Counted from the stretch's first letter, positions 26,718-37,492 are shown. The stretch is DNA of 64,000 nucleotides from Pseudomonas sp. R5(2019) (GCF_009905435.1 NZ_JAAAMT010000020.1:1-64000), one strand, 5' to 3'. Numbers and translations: made by a program. Notes: generated by a model not told the origin, from the letters alone.

Positions 26718-29459
26718 TTAAGCGGCAATCATTTGCCGCAGTACGTAGTGCAAAATCCCCCCCGCCTTGAAGTACTCCACTTCATTGAGCGTGTCGATCC
26801 GGCACAGCAGCGTCACCTTTTCCTGCATGCCATTGGCCCGGGTGATTTGCAGGGTCAGGTTCATGTGCGGCTGCAGGCTGGCCGGGTCAAGCCCGAGGAT
26901 GCTGAAGGTCTCATGGCCGGTGATGTGCAAGGTCTTGCGGGTTTCACCTGGCTGGAACTGCAAGGGCAGCACGCCCATCCCGACCAGATTGGAGCGGTGG
27001 ATGCGTTCGAAGCTTTCGGCGATCACCGCTTTGACCCCCAGCAGGTTGGTGCCCTTGGCGGCCCAGTCACGGCTGGAACCGGTGCCGTATTCCTGGCCGG
27101 CGATAACAACCAGCGGCGTGGCTTCAGCCTGGTAGCGCATGGCGGCGTCATAGATCGAGAGTTTTTCGCCGCTGGGGATGTGCAGGGTCGTGCCGCCTTC
27201 CTCGCCGCCGAGCATTTCGTTGCGAATACGGATATTGGCAAAGGTGCCGCGCATCATCACTTGGTGGTTGCCACGTCGAGAGCCATAGGAGTTGAAATCC
27301 CTTGGCTCCACACCTTTGTCGCGCAGGTAACGGCCGGCCGGGCTGTCGACCTTGATATTGCCGGCGGGGGAGATGTGGTCGGTGGTCACCGAATCGCCCA
27401 GTACTGCCAGGGCGCGTGCCTTGTGGATGTCGCCGATGGCCGGTGGCGGGCCGCTGATGTCGTCGAAGAACGGCGGGTGCTGGATATAGGTCGAGTCCGC
27501 CTGCCAGACATAGGTCGCCGCCTTGGGCACTTCGATGGCCTGCCATTGGGCATCGCCCTGGAACACTTCGGCATACTCCTTGTGAAACATGGTGGTATCG
27601 ACCTGTGCCACGGCGTCGGCGATTTCCTTCTCGCTGGGCCAGATATCGCGAAGGAACACCGCCATCCCATCCTTGCCGGTACCCAAGGGCTCGGCGCTCA
27701 AGTCGATCCGCACGCTGCCGGCCAGCGCATAGGCCACCACCAGTGGCGGCGACGCCAGCCAATTGGTCTTGACCAGCGGGTGAACGCGGCCCTCGAAATT
27801 GCGGTTGCCCGACAGCACCGACGCCACCGTCAAGTCAGCCTGGGTGATGGCCTTTTCGATAGGCTCGGCCAGCGGCCCCGAGTTGCCGATGCAGGTGGTA
27901 CAACCATAACCCACCAGATCAAAGCCCAGGGCGTCCAGGTATTGGTTCAGCCCGGCGGCTTTATAGTAGTCAGTGACCACTTTGGAGCCGGGCGCCAGCG
28001 AGCTCTTGACCCAGGGCTTGCGCTGCAGGCCTTTTTCCACGGCTTTTTTCGCCACCAGTCCGGCGGCCATCATCACGCTGGGGTTGGAGGTGTTGGTGCA
28101 GGAGGTGATGGCGGCGATCACCACGGCGCCGTCCTTGAGGCTGTACTGGGTGCCTTCGAGATCGAAACTGGCCTCGCCGGCCTGGTCGGCATTGCCGACG
28201 GCCACGCCGCCTCCGCCTTCGCTTTCCAGCCGGCCTTCATCCTTGCTGGAAGGCTTGAGTTGCAAGCCGATGAAGTCGTTGAAAGCCTGGCTGACCTTCG
28301 ACAGGGCGACCCGGTCCTGCGGACGCTTTGGCCCGGCGAGGCTGGCCTCGACCTCGCCCAGGTCCAATTCCAGACTGTCGGTGAACAGCGGCTCCTGGCC
28401 GGGCTCGCGCCACAGCCCCTGAGCCTTGCAATAGGCTTCGACCAGCTTCACTGTCTGAGCCGGGCGACCGGTCAGGCGCAGGTAGTCGAGAGTGACCTCG
28501 TCCACCGGGAAAAACCCGCAGGTGGCACCGTACTCCGGTGCCATGTTCGCCAGGGTAGCGCGGTCGGCCAAGGGCAAGTCAGCCAGGCCATCGCCGTAGA
28601 ACTCGACGAATTTACCGACCACGCCTTTCTTGCGCAGCATTTGCGTCACGGTCAGCACCAGGTCGGTGGCGGTGATGCCTTCGTGGAGCTTGCCGATCAA
28701 TTTGAAGCCGACCACTTCAGGGATCAGCATCGACACCGGCTGGCCCAGCATCGCCGCTTCCGCCTCGATCCCGCCCACGCCCCAGCCGAGCACGCCCAGG
28801 CCATTGATCATGGTGGTGTGCGAATCGGTGCCGACCAGAGTGTCCGGGAAGGCATAGGTGCGCCCGTCCGCTTCAGCGGTCCAGACCGTGCGGCCCAGGT
28901 ATTCGAGATTGACCTGATGACAGATGCCGGTGCCCGGCGGCACCACGCTGAAGTTGTTGAATGCGCTCTGGCCCCAGCGCAAAAAGGCATAGCGCTCGCC
29001 ATTACGCTGCATTTCGATATCGACGTTTTCACTGAAGGCCTGGGTGGTTGCGTAACGGTCCACCATCACCGAGTGGTCGATCACCAGGTCCACCGGCGAC
29101 AGCGGGTTGATGCGCTGCGGGTCGCCACCGGCCCTGGCCATGGCCGCGCGCATGGCGGCCAGGTCGACCACGGCGGGAACACCGGTGAAATCCTGCATCA
29201 GGACCCGTGCCGGGCGGTATTGGATTTCCCGCTCTGAGCGGCGGTTTTGCAGCCAGTCGGCGAGGGCGCTCAGGTCGGTGCGGGTCACGGTTTTGCCATC
29301 TTCCCAGCGCAGCAGGTTTTCCAGCAGCACTTTCAGGGACTTGGGCAGGCGCGCCAGGTCGCCAAGGCTCCGGGCAGCCTCGGCCAGGCTGAAATAGTGG
29401 TAAAGCGTGGCATCGACTTGCAGGGTCTTGAGGGTTTTCAGGCTATCGAGCGAGGGCAT
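26718..29459 (-). CDS. acnA: Aconitate hydratase A
   Basis: A 913-residue TCA-cycle enzyme converting citrate to isocitrate via cis-aconitate with a [4Fe-4S] cluster. Cluster cysteines are in [15 protein letters not shown] and the later pair [13 protein letters not shown]. The swivelling domain 4 is seen near [21 protein letters not shown] and the substrate loop in [13 protein letters not shown]. The start [13 protein letters not shown] gives the normal AcnA length; ten upstream in-frame codons are unlikely. Divergent from rlmM. Confidence 0.98.
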   Translation of the reverse strand: MPSLDSLKTLKTLQVDATLYHYFSLAEAARSLGDLARLPKSLKVLLENLLRWEDGKTVTRTDLSALADWLQNRRSEREIQYRPARVLMQDFTGVPAVVDLAAMRAAMARAGGDPQRINPLSPVDLVIDHSVMVDRYATTQAFSENVDIEMQRNGERYAFLRWGQSAFNNFSVVPPGTGICHQVNLEYLGRTVWTAEADGRTYAFPDTLVGTDSHTTMINGLGVLGWGVGGIEAEAAMLGQPVSMLIPEVVGFKLIGKLHEGITATDLVLTVTQMLRKKGVVGKFVEFYGDGLADLPLADRATLANMAPEYGATCGFFPVDEVTLDYLRLTGRPAQTVKLVEAYCKAQGLWREPGQEPLFTDSLELDLGEVEASLAGPKRPQDRVALSKVSQAFNDFIGLQLKPSSKDEGRLESEGGGGVAVGNADQAGEASFDLEGTQYSLKDGAVVIAAITSCTNTSNPSVMMAAGLVAKKAVEKGLQRKPWVKSSLAPGSKVVTDYYKAAGLNQYLDALGFDLVGYGCTTCIGNSGPLAEPIEKAITQADLTVASVLSGNRNFEGRVHPLVKTNWLASPPLVVAYALAGSVRIDLSAEPLGTGKDGMAVFLRDIWPSEKEIADAVAQVDTTMFHKEYAEVFQGDAQWQAIEVPKAATYVWQADSTYIQHPPFFDDISGPPPAIGDIHKARALAVLGDSVTTDHISPAGNIKVDSPAGRYLRDKGVEPRDFNSYGSRRGNHQVMMRGTFANIRIRNEMLGGEEGGTTLHIPSGEKLSIYDAAMRYQAEATPLVVIAGQEYGTGSSRDWAAKGTNLLGVKAVIAESFERIHRSNLVGMGVLPLQFQPGETRKTLHITGHETFSILGLDPASLQPHMNLTLQITRANGMQEKVTLLCRIDTLNEVEYFKAGGILHYVLRQMIAA

Positions 29460-29717
29460 GGACAAACTCCTTCCGCATCGGTGAATCACCCTCTTCGGGG
29501 CCGTTGCTTCACCGCCTCAGTGACGGTCCGCTCGGTACGGACCTTGTGCATTTAACAGTTCTACGCTAGCCCTAATTGCCGGAACCGAATATTTACTGGA
29601 CCAGCGGGGCATGTCGCAGGTTCCGATCTTGCTTTATCATTCGCCGATTTGCGGCCGGTGCGCTTGCGCTCGGTCAAGGTCGCACAGGTTTTGCCGGCGA
29701 CCGTCCTGGAGTGGTGA

Positions 29718-30791
29718 ATGAATACCCTGTTTATGCATTGCCGGCCGGGCTTCGAAGGAGAAGTCTGCTCGGAAATCTCGGACCACGCGGCGCGACTGAA
29801 CGTCGCCGGCTACGCCAAGGCCAAGCCCCAGAGCGCCTGCGCCGAATTTATCTGCCATGAGCCTGAGGGCCCGCAGCGGCTGATGCGCGAATTGCGCTTT
29901 GCCGAGCTGATTTTTCCTCGCCAGTGGGCGCGCGGTGAGTTTGTCCCGTTGCCCGAAAGCGACCGTATCGGCGTGCTGCTCGAGCACCTGAGCAACCTGC
30001 CGACCTGCTCCAGCGTCTGGCTCGAAGTGCTCGACACTAACGACGGCAAAGAACTGTCCACCTTTTGCCGCAAGTTCGAAGTGCCGCTGCGCAAGGCGCT
30101 GATCAAGGCTGGCAAATTGCAGGAAGACGGTAACGGGCCGCGCCTGCTGCTGACCTTCAAAAGCGGCCGGGAAGTGTTTGTCGGCCTGGCCGATGCGGAC
30201 AACTCGGCGATGTGGCCGATGGGTATCCCGCGCCTGAAGTTCCCGCGTGAGGCGCCCAGCCGCTCGACCTTGAAGCTGGAAGAAGCCTGGCACCACTTCA
30301 TTCCTCGGGATCAGTGGGACGCGCGCCTGAATGGCGACATGACCGGCGTCGACCTGGGTGCGGCGCCTGGCGGCTGGACCTACCAACTGGTCCGCCGCGG
30401 CATGCTGGTGACGGCCATCGACAACGGCCCCATGGCCGAAAGCCTGATGGACACCGGCCTGGTCCAGCACTTGATGGCGGACGGCTTTACCTTCAAGCCC
30501 AAGCAGACCGTGGACTGGATGGTCTGCGATATCGTCGAGAAGCCGGCCCGCAATGCCGCGCTGCTGGAAACCTGGCTGGGCGAGGGGCTGTGCCGCGAAG
30601 CGGTGGTCAACCTGAAGTTGCCGATGAAGCAGCGCTATGCCGAAGTACGGCGCCTGCTCGACCGTATTGCCGACGGCTTCAAGGCCCGCGGCGTCAAGGT
30701 CTCGATTGGCTGCAAGCAGCTGTACCACGACCGTGAAGAGGTGACCTGTCACCTGCGTCGGCTGGACATGAAGCCGCGCCCAAGCCATTGA
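29718..30791 (+). CDS. rlmM: 23S rRNA 2'-O-ribose C2498 methyltransferase RlmM
   Basis: A 357-residue SAM-dependent methyltransferase acting on C2498 of 23S rRNA. An N-terminal THUMP-like domain (NTLFMHCRPGFEGEVCSEIS) precedes a Rossmann MTase domain with SAM motif GVDLGAAPGGWTYQLV near residue 212 and the catalytic K-D-K-E set including VNLKLPMKQRY. It lies directly upstream of tusA (26-base gap) in the usual Pseudomonas order. Confidence 0.97.
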   Translation: MNTLFMHCRPGFEGEVCSEISDHAARLNVAGYAKAKPQSACAEFICHEPEGPQRLMRELRFAELIFPRQWARGEFVPLPESDRIGVLLEHLSNLPTCSSVWLEVLDTNDGKELSTFCRKFEVPLRKALIKAGKLQEDGNGPRLLLTFKSGREVFVGLADADNSAMWPMGIPRLKFPREAPSRSTLKLEEAWHHFIPRDQWDARLNGDMTGVDLGAAPGGWTYQLVRRGMLVTAIDNGPMAESLMDTGLVQHLMADGFTFKPKQTVDWMVCDIVEKPARNAALLETWLGEGLCREAVVNLKLPMKQRYAEVRRLLDRIADGFKARGVKVSIGCKQLYHDREEVTCHLRRLDMKPRPSH

Positions 30792-30817
30792 TGAGCATTT
30801 CCTGAACCGGAGTTGTT

Positions 30818-31063
30818 ATGCCTGACACCCTCAAAGAGGACGCTTTACTCGACGCCACCGGCCTCAACTGCCCGGAGCCGGTGATGATGCTGCACCAGAA
30901 AGTGCGGGATCTGGCGGCCGGCGGCCTGCTCAAGGTGATCGCCACGGACCCGTCGACCCGTCGCGACATCCCCAAGTTTTGCGTGTTCCTCGGCCATGAG
31001 CTGGTCGAGCAACAGGAACAGGCCGGCATCTATCTGTACTGGATCCGCAAAAAGCTCGATTAA
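30818..31063 (+). CDS. tusA: Sulfurtransferase TusA
   Basis: An 81-residue sulfur-carrier protein that passes persulfide sulfur to TusBCD for 2-thiolation of tRNA wobble uridine and for other sulfur pathways. The catalytic motif [18 protein letters not shown] carries the active Cys-Pro-x-Pro near residue 19. It probably forms an operon with rlmM. Its stop codon overlaps that of the convergent MATE gene (TTAA at 31060-31063). Confidence 0.97.
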   Translation: MPDTLKEDALLDATGLNCPEPVMMLHQKVRDLAAGGLLKVIATDPSTRRDIPKFCVFLGHELVEQQEQAGIYLYWIRKKLD

Positions 31064-32445
31064 GCCTGGCGGATCCGCCGGCGCGCACTGCGGGCCAGGC
31101 GGACCGACAGCATCAGCGCCGCGCAGGTCAGGCCGACGATCAACCCTTGCCACAGCCCGCTCGGGCCGCTGGCGCTGGCAAACCAGTCGGTCAGGCCCAG
31201 CAGGTAACCCACCGGCAAGCCAATGCCCCAATACGCGAACAGGGTCAGGATCATGGTCACCCGTGTGTCCTGATAGCCCCGCAACGCGCCCGCCGCCGTC
31301 ACCTGGATCGCATCGGAAAACTGAAACAGCGCCGAATACACGATCAGCATGGCCGCGATGCGGATCACCTCGGTGTCGGCGGTGTAGACGGTAGCGATAT
31401 GTTCGCGGGTCAGCAGCATGAAGCTGGCCGACAGGCACGCATAGCCCAGCGCCGCGGCCATGCCGACCCCGGCGGCGAAGCGCGCCTCGCGCGGCTGGTT
31501 GCGACCGATCGCCTGGCCGACCCGAACGGTCACCGCCATGCCCAGTGAGTACGGGATCATGAACACCAGCGAACTGACGTTCAAAGCGATCTGGTGGCCG
31601 GCGACCACGGTTGAACCCAGGCTGCCGATCAACAGGGCGATCACGGCAAAAATGCTCGACTCTGCAAACACCGCGATGCCAATCGGCAAGCCAATGCTCA
31701 GCAGACGCTTGATCACCGCCCATTGCGGCCAGTCGAAACGGCTGAACACCTGGCTGGCCCGATAGGCCGGCGCCCATTTGACCCAACCGGCCATCCCCAG
31801 GCACATCACCCACATCACGATCGCTGTCGCCCAGCCACAGCCGACTCCACCCATGGCCGGGACACCAAAGTGGCCGTAAATGAACACGTAGTTCAACGGG
31901 ATATTCAACATCAGCCCGCAGATACCCAGCACCATGCTTGGGCGGGTGCGGCCCTGGCCGTCGCTGCAGCAGCGCAGCACGTGGTACAGCGCCACCGACG
32001 GCAAGCCGCTGGCGATGCCATTCAGATATTGCATGCACGGGCCGATCAGTTCCGGGTCGACCTTCATCAGGTGCAGGATCGGTTCGGCATTGACCAGCAT
32101 CAGCGTCGCGCCAATCCCGACCGCTGCCGCCAGCCACAAGGCCTGACGCACAAGCGGGCCGATCTCGGCATGCTGGCCGGCGCCGAAGCGTTGCGCGACT
32201 TTGGGCGTGGTTGCCAGCAGAATGCCGGTCATCAGCAGAAACACCGGTACCCAGATCGAGTTGCCGAGGGCCACGGCGGCCAAGTCGCGCGGGCCAACCC
32301 GGCCGGCCATGACGGCATCGACAAAACCCATGGCCGTGGTTGCCAGCTGGGCGATGATAATCGGCGTGGCCAGGGTCAGCAGCGCGCGCACTTCGGTGCG
32401 CACCCGGGCAGTGCGGGAGAGGGGGGTGGAGGTGTCGGCGGTCAT
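31060..32445 (-). CDS. MATE-family multidrug exporter (NorM/PmpM-like)
   Basis: A 461-residue inner-membrane protein with 12 predicted transmembrane helices in two MatE repeats. The N-terminal repeat begins [22 protein letters not shown], a typical MATE TM1 with [12 protein letters not shown]. These exporters expel cationic drugs in exchange for H+ or Na+. The start MTADTST is chosen; eight more in-frame residues upstream are unlikely. The 3' end overlaps tusA tail-to-tail by 4 bases, so the two transcripts may share their ends. Confidence 0.93.
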   Translation of the reverse strand: MTADTSTPLSRTARVRTEVRALLTLATPIIIAQLATTAMGFVDAVMAGRVGPRDLAAVALGNSIWVPVFLLMTGILLATTPKVAQRFGAGQHAEIGPLVRQALWLAAAVGIGATLMLVNAEPILHLMKVDPELIGPCMQYLNGIASGLPSVALYHVLRCCSDGQGRTRPSMVLGICGLMLNIPLNYVFIYGHFGVPAMGGVGCGWATAIVMWVMCLGMAGWVKWAPAYRASQVFSRFDWPQWAVIKRLLSIGLPIGIAVFAESSIFAVIALLIGSLGSTVVAGHQIALNVSSLVFMIPYSLGMAVTVRVGQAIGRNQPREARFAAGVGMAAALGYACLSASFMLLTREHIATVYTADTEVIRIAAMLIVYSALFQFSDAIQVTAAGALRGYQDTRVTMILTLFAYWGIGLPVGYLLGLTDWFASASGPSGLWQGLIVGLTCAALMLSVRLARSARRRIRQA

Positions 32446-32515
32446 CAGTGTCACAAGGCAGGTGTCCACATTAAAGGTGCGGAAAACCGCCTAGTCTACG
32501 CCTTGACACATGAGT

Positions 32516-32531
32516 CAGGAAACGCTTCCTG
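32516..32531. repeat. Short inverted repeat between MATE and pdxB
   Basis: CAGGAA-ACGC-TTCCTG is a perfect 6-bp palindrome in the divergent promoter region, directly downstream of a TTGACA hexamer (32503-32508). It could be an operator for either gene; no regulator is identified. Confidence 0.35.
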
Positions 32532-32591
32532 CCGAGGCTGGATTGCACGGGGCATTAACGCCTACACTGCTGGCCTTCAAAGGAGCCCGCC

Positions 32592-33737
32592 ATGCTGATC
32601 GTTGCCGACGAAAACATTCCCCTGATCGACGCCTTTTTTGCCGGTGTCGGTGAAGTTCGCCGCTATTCCGGGCGCGCCATTGACCGTGCCGCCGTACAGG
32701 ATGCCGACCTGTTGCTGGTGCGTTCGGTGACCCAGGTCGACCGGGCCTTGCTCGAAGGCAGCCGGGTCAAGTTTGTCGGCACCTGCACCATCGGCACCGA
32801 CCACCTGGACCTCGATTACTTCGAAGAAGCCGGCATTCGCTGGTCCAACGCGCCGGGTTGCAATGCCCGTGGTGTGGTGGATTACGTGCTCGGCAGTCTG
32901 CTGACGCTTGCCGAGCTCGAAGGCGTCGAGCTGGCTCAGCGCACTTACGGCGTGGTGGGGGCCGGGGAGGTCGGTGGGCGCTTGATTACCGTGTTGCGGG
33001 CCCTGGGCTGGCGCGTATTGGTCTGTGACCCGCCTCGGGCGGAACGAGAGGGCGGGGACTACGTCAGCCTGCAACAGATCATCGAGCAGTGCGATGTGAT
33101 CAGCCTGCACACCCCGCTGCACAGCGGCGGCGATGCGCCGACCTGGCACCTGCTCAATGCCGGCAACCTGGCAAAACTCAAGCCCAACAGCTGGCTGATC
33201 AACGCCAGCCGTGGTCCGGTCGTGGACAACGCCGCCCTGCGCGAACTGCTGCTCGACCGCGTCGATGTGCAGGCGGTGCTGGATGTCTGGGAGGAAGAGC
33301 CGCTGGTGGACCTGGCCCTGGCCGAGCTCTGCGTGCTGGCCACCCCGCACATTGCCGGATACAGCCTGGAAGGCAAGCAACGCGGTACCGCGCAGATCTA
33401 CGCGGCCTGGTGCGCCTGGCGCGGCGAGCAGCCTGCGCTGCAATTGGCCGATGTACTGCCACGGCCGTGGTTGTCGCAGATGACGCTGAGCGCCGACTGT
33501 GACCCGGCCTGGGCCCTGGCGATGCTCTGCCGCAGCGTGTACGACCCGCGCCGCGACGACGCCGATTTCCGCCGCAGCCTGAGTGAAGACCCGGCCTTGC
33601 AGAAGGCTGACTTCGATGCGTTGCGCAAGCACTATCCGATCCGTCGCGAGATCGATGGGTTGCAGGTGCGAATCGAAGGGGAGGCGCCGCAGTTGGCCAA
33701 GCTGGTGAAGGCGTTGGGGTGCTCAATCATTCAGTAA
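32592..33737 (+). CDS. pdxB: Erythronate-4-phosphate dehydrogenase
   Basis: A 381-residue NAD-dependent dehydrogenase that oxidises 4-phospho-erythronate in the DXP-dependent route to pyridoxal phosphate. The N-terminal [16 protein letters not shown], the dinucleotide loop [13 protein letters not shown] near residue 118, the catalytic Arg/Glu/His region ([28 protein letters not shown]) and the C-terminal PdxB dimerisation domain are all seen. A strong ribosome-binding site (AAAGGAG) lies 8 bases before the ATG. Confidence 0.97.
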   Translation: MLIVADENIPLIDAFFAGVGEVRRYSGRAIDRAAVQDADLLLVRSVTQVDRALLEGSRVKFVGTCTIGTDHLDLDYFEEAGIRWSNAPGCNARGVVDYVLGSLLTLAELEGVELAQRTYGVVGAGEVGGRLITVLRALGWRVLVCDPPRAEREGGDYVSLQQIIEQCDVISLHTPLHSGGDAPTWHLLNAGNLAKLKPNSWLINASRGPVVDNAALRELLLDRVDVQAVLDVWEEEPLVDLALAELCVLATPHIAGYSLEGKQRGTAQIYAAWCAWRGEQPALQLADVLPRPWLSQMTLSADCDPAWALAMLCRSVYDPRRDDADFRRSLSEDPALQKADFDALRKHYPIRREIDGLQVRIEGEAPQLAKLVKALGCSIIQ

Positions 33738-34200
33738 AACCGCGGCGTCCTTATCGCGGCGGTGCGGCGATAAGGACAAGCCCCAATGCCGGTCAGTTAA
33801 GGGATGAATCGCCGAAATCCGTGTAGGAGCGGACCTGGCCGCGATGGGCTGCGAAGCGGCCCCGGCGATTCTGAAATCACCTGCACTCGCTGGCTCAATC
33901 ACAGATGCCAATGGCCTCTGGGGCCGCTGCGCGGCCCATCGCGGCCAGGTCCGCTCCTACATGGACGTCTGTGCTCCGGTCCTTAACTGACTGGCATTGC
34001 GACAAGCCCTGCTCCTACATCTGGATCAAAAGCACCTCGCGCAATTTCGGCAGGACTGGAGAGGGGTGTGGGAGCAGAGCTTGCTAGCGATGAGGCCAGC
34101 ACAAGCGACAAAAACCTTTCGGCATTGGGCCTGCTGCGCAGGCCCTCGCGGCTGAAACCGCTCTAACGAGAGGCGCCAAGTCAGAAAAATTCGTTGTCGC
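33738..34200. other. Repeat-filled gap between pdxB and the small PA1571-like gene
   Basis: These 463 bases start immediately after the pdxB stop with a flank shared with the 61.2-kb copy (AAAACCGCGGCGTCCTTATC), continue through the complete 222-bp element (copy B), and end with about 200 bases of REP-derived, noncoding sequence (for example GTGGGAGCAGAGCTTGCTAGC near 34067). No gene is supported. Confidence 0.8.
33780..34002 (+). repeat. 222-bp element with terminal and nested inverted repeats (copy B)
   Basis: The ends are GCCCCAATGCCGGTCAGTTA at the left and an inverted, slightly changed TAACTGACTGGCATTGCG at the right. Inside, TGTAGGAGCGGACCTGGCCG (from about 33822) and its inverted partner CGGCCAGGTCCGCTCCTACA (to about 33961) form a second palindrome, and within that GCGAAGCGGCCCC / GGGGCCGCTGCGC form a third. 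The copy at 60934-61156 is nearly identical in opposite orientation. It has no coding capacity and looks like a composite REP-derived MITE. Confidence 0.88.
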
Positions 34201-34374
34201 TTATTTCTTGTCAGCCGGCTTGACCACCTGTTTTTCCAGGTCCTCGCAGGCTTTGCGAATCATCTCAGGGGTGATGTCCACCTCGCGCCCTTGCGCGTCA
34301 ATGATAGAGCCGCATGGCTTTTGCGGCTGTTGTGGCACGGTTTTGCTTTTTTCAGCGCTGTTTTGCAAGCCCAT
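34201..34374 (-). CDS. Small conserved Pseudomonas protein (PA1571-like)
   Basis: A 57-residue product (start MGLQNSAEKS) with a polar N-terminus and the ordered stretch CGSIIDAQGREVDITPEMIRKACEDLEKQ. This resembles the short Pseudomonas family typified, from memory, by PA1571; function is unknown. No signal peptide or membrane span. The in-frame upstream codons (MRRQA) are an alternative start. It is an isolated minus-strand gene next to the repeat at 33.8-34.0 kb. Confidence 0.65.
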   Translation of the reverse strand: MGLQNSAEKSKTVPQQPQKPCGSIIDAQGREVDITPEMIRKACEDLEKQVVKPADKK

Positions 34375-34631
34375 GGCCTGTCTCCTCATCAGGTAATAAG
34401 CTCAGACTAGAGCCGCAAGATGAATTCGGTGTGACACTCCGTCACGGAACATCGCGGCCACTTCAGTCCAACAGAATCCCACTCTGACTGCCAGTCCAAT
34501 ATTAGACCTAAACGGTCCAGGCACCATCAGTCGGTTCATACAGGCGGATGGACTCGGCACCCAAGAGTTCCTCGCGCCACACCGCTCGTCGGGTGTAGGC
34601 TGGCTGTCACACTCCGGATGCGGTCGCTTCG

Positions 34632-36419
34632 ATGATGGTCAATCTGCTGTCTTCCCGCCAGCGCCAGGCATTGCGCTTGAGCTGGCGCTTTATTCGCCCC
34701 TATCGAGTGCAGGCAGCCTGTGCCCTATTGGCGCTGGTGCTGACCGCGGGCGTTACCCTGTCGATGGGGCAGGGCATCAAGCTGGTGGTCGACGAGGGGT
34801 TCATGACCCAGTCGCCGGAGTTGCTCAACCGTTCGATCCTGATCTTCCTGCTGCTGGTGCTGGCACTGGCAGTCGGCACCTTTACCCGCTTCTACCTGGT
34901 GTCGTGGATCGGCGAACGCTGCGTGGCGGATATTCGCCGTCAGGTCTTCGAACACCTGATCGAGTTGCACCCGGGCTTCTACGAAAATAACCGCGCCTCG
35001 GAGATCCAGTCGCGACTGACGGCCGATACCACATTGCTGCAATCGGTGATCGGCTCGTCGCTGTCGCTGTTTCTGCGTAACAGCCTGATGGTCATTGGCG
35101 GCATCGTCCTGCTGTTCGTGACCAACCCCAAGCTCACCAGCATTGTGGCGGTGGCGCTGCCGCTGGTGCTGGTGCCGATCCTGGTGTTCGGGCGGCGGGT
35201 GCGCAGCCTCTCCAGGCAAAGCCAGGACCGCATCGCCGATGTCGGCAGCTATGTGGCCGAGACGCTGGGCCAGATCAAGACGGTGCAGGCCTACAACCAC
35301 CAGCGCACTGACCGTGTACGTTTCGCCGACACGGTCGAGGCGGCGTTCAGCACGGCTCGCCAGCGTATTGTCCAGCGCGCGTGGCTGGTGACCCTGGTGA
35401 TCTTGCTGGTGCTCGGCGCGGTTGGGGTGATGCTCTGGGTCGGTGGCATGGACGTGATCGCCGGGCGCATTTCCGCCGGTGAACTGGCCGCCTTTGTGTT
35501 CTACAGCCTGATCGTCGGCAGCGCCTTCGGCACCCTCAGTGAGGTGATCGGTGAACTGCAGCGTGCAGCGGGTGCGGCCCAGCGCATCGGTGAACTGCTG
35601 CAGGCCCGCAGCGACATCCTGCCGCCGGAGTACGGGCTGCGCACGTTGCCAGCCCGGGTCAGCGGTGCGATGGCCTTTGAGGCGGTAAGCTTTGCCTACC
35701 CCTCACGCCCGGACCAATGGGCCATCGAAGGGTTGAGCCTGACGGTGGAACCGGGCGAAACCCTGGCGCTGGTCGGCCCCTCGGGGGCGGGCAAGTCGAC
35801 CTTGTTTGACTTGCTGCTGCGCTTCTACGACCCGCAACAGGGCCGAATCCTGATCGACGGCCAGCCGCTGACGGTGCTTGACCCCCATGACCTGCGTCGG
35901 CATTTCGCGCTGGTGGCACAAACCCCGGCGCTGTTTTATGGCACCGTGCAAGAGAACATCCGCTATGGCCGCGACGACGTCAGTCGTGGGCAGGTCGAGG
36001 CGGCGGCGCGCATTGCCCATGCCCATGACTTTATCGTGCAGTTACCCCAGGGCTACGACACGCCACTGGGTGAGGCGGGCCTGGGCTTGTCGGGCGGTCA
36101 GCGTCAGCGCCTGGCGATTGCCCGGGCGTTGTTGGTGGACGCACCCATCCTGTTGCTGGACGAGGCCACCAGCGCGCTGGATGCGCAAAGCGAACACTTG
36201 ATTCAACAAGCCTTGCCGACACTGATGGCCGGGCGGACCACCCTGGTCATCGCCCACCGCCTGGCGACGGTACAGAATGCTGACCGTATTGCGGTGATCG
36301 AGGCAGGAAAGCTGGTAGCGGTGGGCACCCATCAGCAATTGCTGGCGCAGAGTCCCTTGTATGCGCGGTTGGCGGCGTTGCAGTTCAATGCGCCGGCAAC
36401 GCTGGCCCGGTCGGGCTGA
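34632..36419 (+). CDS. ABC exporter, fused transmembrane/ATPase half-transporter (MsbA-like)
   Basis: A 595-residue half-exporter that acts as a homodimer. Residues 20-310 hold six transmembrane helices; the ATPase domain has Walker A (LVGPSGAGKSTLFDLLLRF near 380), the signature LSGGQRQRLAIARALL and Walker B PILLLDEATSALDAQS. The substrate is not evident; the closest families move lipids or hydrophobic compounds. The start could also be one codon later (ATGATG). It ends in a hairpin shared with the convergent ppnP. Confidence 0.92.
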   Translation: MMVNLLSSRQRQALRLSWRFIRPYRVQAACALLALVLTAGVTLSMGQGIKLVVDEGFMTQSPELLNRSILIFLLLVLALAVGTFTRFYLVSWIGERCVADIRRQVFEHLIELHPGFYENNRASEIQSRLTADTTLLQSVIGSSLSLFLRNSLMVIGGIVLLFVTNPKLTSIVAVALPLVLVPILVFGRRVRSLSRQSQDRIADVGSYVAETLGQIKTVQAYNHQRTDRVRFADTVEAAFSTARQRIVQRAWLVTLVILLVLGAVGVMLWVGGMDVIAGRISAGELAAFVFYSLIVGSAFGTLSEVIGELQRAAGAAQRIGELLQARSDILPPEYGLRTLPARVSGAMAFEAVSFAYPSRPDQWAIEGLSLTVEPGETLALVGPSGAGKSTLFDLLLRFYDPQQGRILIDGQPLTVLDPHDLRRHFALVAQTPALFYGTVQENIRYGRDDVSRGQVEAAARIAHAHDFIVQLPQGYDTPLGEAGLGLSGGQRQRLAIARALLVDAPILLLDEATSALDAQSEHLIQQALPTLMAGRTTLVIAHRLATVQNADRIAVIEAGKLVAVGTHQQLLAQSPLYARLAALQFNAPATLARSG

Positions 36420-36445
36420 GCCCTCTTGCCGGGAGCAAGAGGGCT
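36419..36445. terminator. Hairpin between convergent ABC exporter and ppnP genes
   Basis: AGCCCTCTTGC (36419-36429), CGGGA loop, GCAAGAGGGCT (36435-36445): a perfect 11-bp stem starting at the last base of the ABC exporter stop codon. No T-run follows on either strand, so termination would rely on the strong stem or on Rho. It may serve both converging genes. Confidence 0.7.
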
Positions 36446-36452
36446 GGCAGCA

Positions 36453-36737
36453 TCAGCCGCGGTATTCGCACAGGTAGGCAGTGTCGACAGCGACCTTGAG
36501 CTGGAACTTGGAATCGGCAGGCACGTTGAAGCGGGTGCCGGCTTCGAAGGTTTCCCAATTGTCGCTGTCTGGCAGCTTGACGGTCAGGGCGCCGGAGACC
36601 ACGTGCATGATTTCGCGCTGGGCGGTGCCGAACTCGTATTCGCCCGGGGCCATGACGCCGATGGTGGCCGGACCTTGCGCGGTGCCGAATGCGATCGACT
36701 TGACGGTGCCGTCGAAGTACTCGTTGACTTTGAACAT
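36453..36737 (-). CDS. ppnP: Pyrimidine/purine nucleoside phosphorylase PpnP
   Basis: A 94-residue single-domain cupin of the DUF1255/YaiE family, shown in E. coli to be a broad-specificity nucleoside phosphorylase. The whole chain from [18 protein letters not shown] to LCEYRG fits the family, including the cupin strand [17 protein letters not shown]. An upstream in-frame extension to 37205 lies in the exonuclease gene and is not coding in this frame. It is a single gene, closed by the convergent hairpin. Confidence 0.95.
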   Translation of the reverse strand: MFKVNEYFDGTVKSIAFGTAQGPATIGVMAPGEYEFGTAQREIMHVVSGALTVKLPDSDNWETFEAGTRFNVPADSKFQLKVAVDTAYLCEYRG

Positions 36738-36820
36738 GGGCGATTCCTCGAGAAAAAGGGGCAAAAAAGGCTGGCCAGTATGCCCAAGCCCTACCCCCTC
36801 GTCACTTGCTTTCGAAGTCT

Positions 36821-37363
36821 CTAGACCGGCAATGACAGCGGTAACAGACGTGCGGTATTGCGCGCATCCTCCAGGGCCCGATGCTGCTGCCCGACAAATT
36901 GCAGCCCGGCCAGCTGCAGGGCACCGTTCAACCCGGTCGGGCGGTCGAGTTTGCGGGCCTTGGCGAAGCGCTGCTTGAGGTTGATGTGCGGGGTGTCGGC
37001 CAGCAGGCTGGGCAACTGATGGCGCTGCCATTCCAGCAGCAGTTGCTTGCGGTCGTAATCCCCCCAGCTGACCCAACCGGCCAACTTGTGGCAATGATGC
37101 CCCAGCCAGCGCTCGAACTGAGGCCAGACCTCCGTAATCGGCGCGGCCGAATCGATATGGCCTTGGGTGATATGCGTCAGCTCTCGGCAAAAGGGTGTCA
37201 GGCACGGACGCCGCAGCGGCCGTACGAAGCGCTGGAAATGGTCCAGCTCACGCCCTTCGCGATTGACCAGGGAGGCGCCGATTTCAATGATTTCCATATC
37301 TTCGACCGGCCAGCCACCTTCATCGGTGGTGGCTTCCAGATCGATGACCAGCCAGTGCGTCAT
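36821..37363 (-). CDS. DEDDh-type 3'-5' exonuclease domain protein
   Basis: A 180-residue exonuclease of the ERI-1/KapD-like group. Motif ExoI is VIDLEATT (acidic pair D-x-E near residues 8-10), ExoII lies around [14 protein letters not shown], and ExoIII is [14 protein letters not shown] (H-x4-D). These residues bind the two metals that cleave DNA or RNA from the 3' end. The natural substrate is unknown. It lies 84 bases upstream of ppnP and is divergent from the TetR gene. Confidence 0.88.
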   Translation of the reverse strand: MTHWLVIDLEATTDEGGWPVEDMEIIEIGASLVNREGRELDHFQRFVRPLRRPCLTPFCRELTHITQGHIDSAAPITEVWPQFERWLGHHCHKLAGWVSWGDYDRKQLLLEWQRHQLPSLLADTPHINLKQRFAKARKLDRPTGLNGALQLAGLQFVGQQHRALEDARNTARLLPLSLPV

Positions 37364-37452
37364 AGCGGGTTCCTCTTCATGGCCCTGATGCCAGGTGCTT
37401 GCCTGGCCATCGCAACGCGCATTACATTGCGCGCCCGACGTCCATACTTATA

Positions 37453-37468
37453 GCGTGCGAGCGCACGC
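37453..37468. promoter_or_regulatory. Palindromic operator candidate at the tetR promoter
   Basis: GCGTGCG-AG-CGCACGC is a perfect 16-bp palindrome placed directly downstream of a -10-like TACTTA (37444-37449) and 24 bases before the GTG start of the TetR gene. This is the usual location of a TetR autoregulatory operator. It also lies 90 bases upstream of the divergent exonuclease gene. Confidence 0.65.
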
Positions 37469-37492
37469 AAGGCACGTTTGAAGGAGATCGAT

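Noticed and set aside
26685..29237. 850-codon open frame opposite acnA
   Set aside because: Antisense to a well-conserved aconitase; high-GC third-position artefact with no domain.
29525..29543. GGTCCG/CGGACC palindrome between acnA and rlmM as an operator
   Set aside because: Only six-base arms with a seven-base spacer in GC-rich DNA; too likely by chance without other support.
34400..34630. Possible small RNA between the PA1571-like gene and the ABC exporter
   Set aside because: A few short complementary stretches exist but no convincing terminator or conserved fold can be read from sequence alone.
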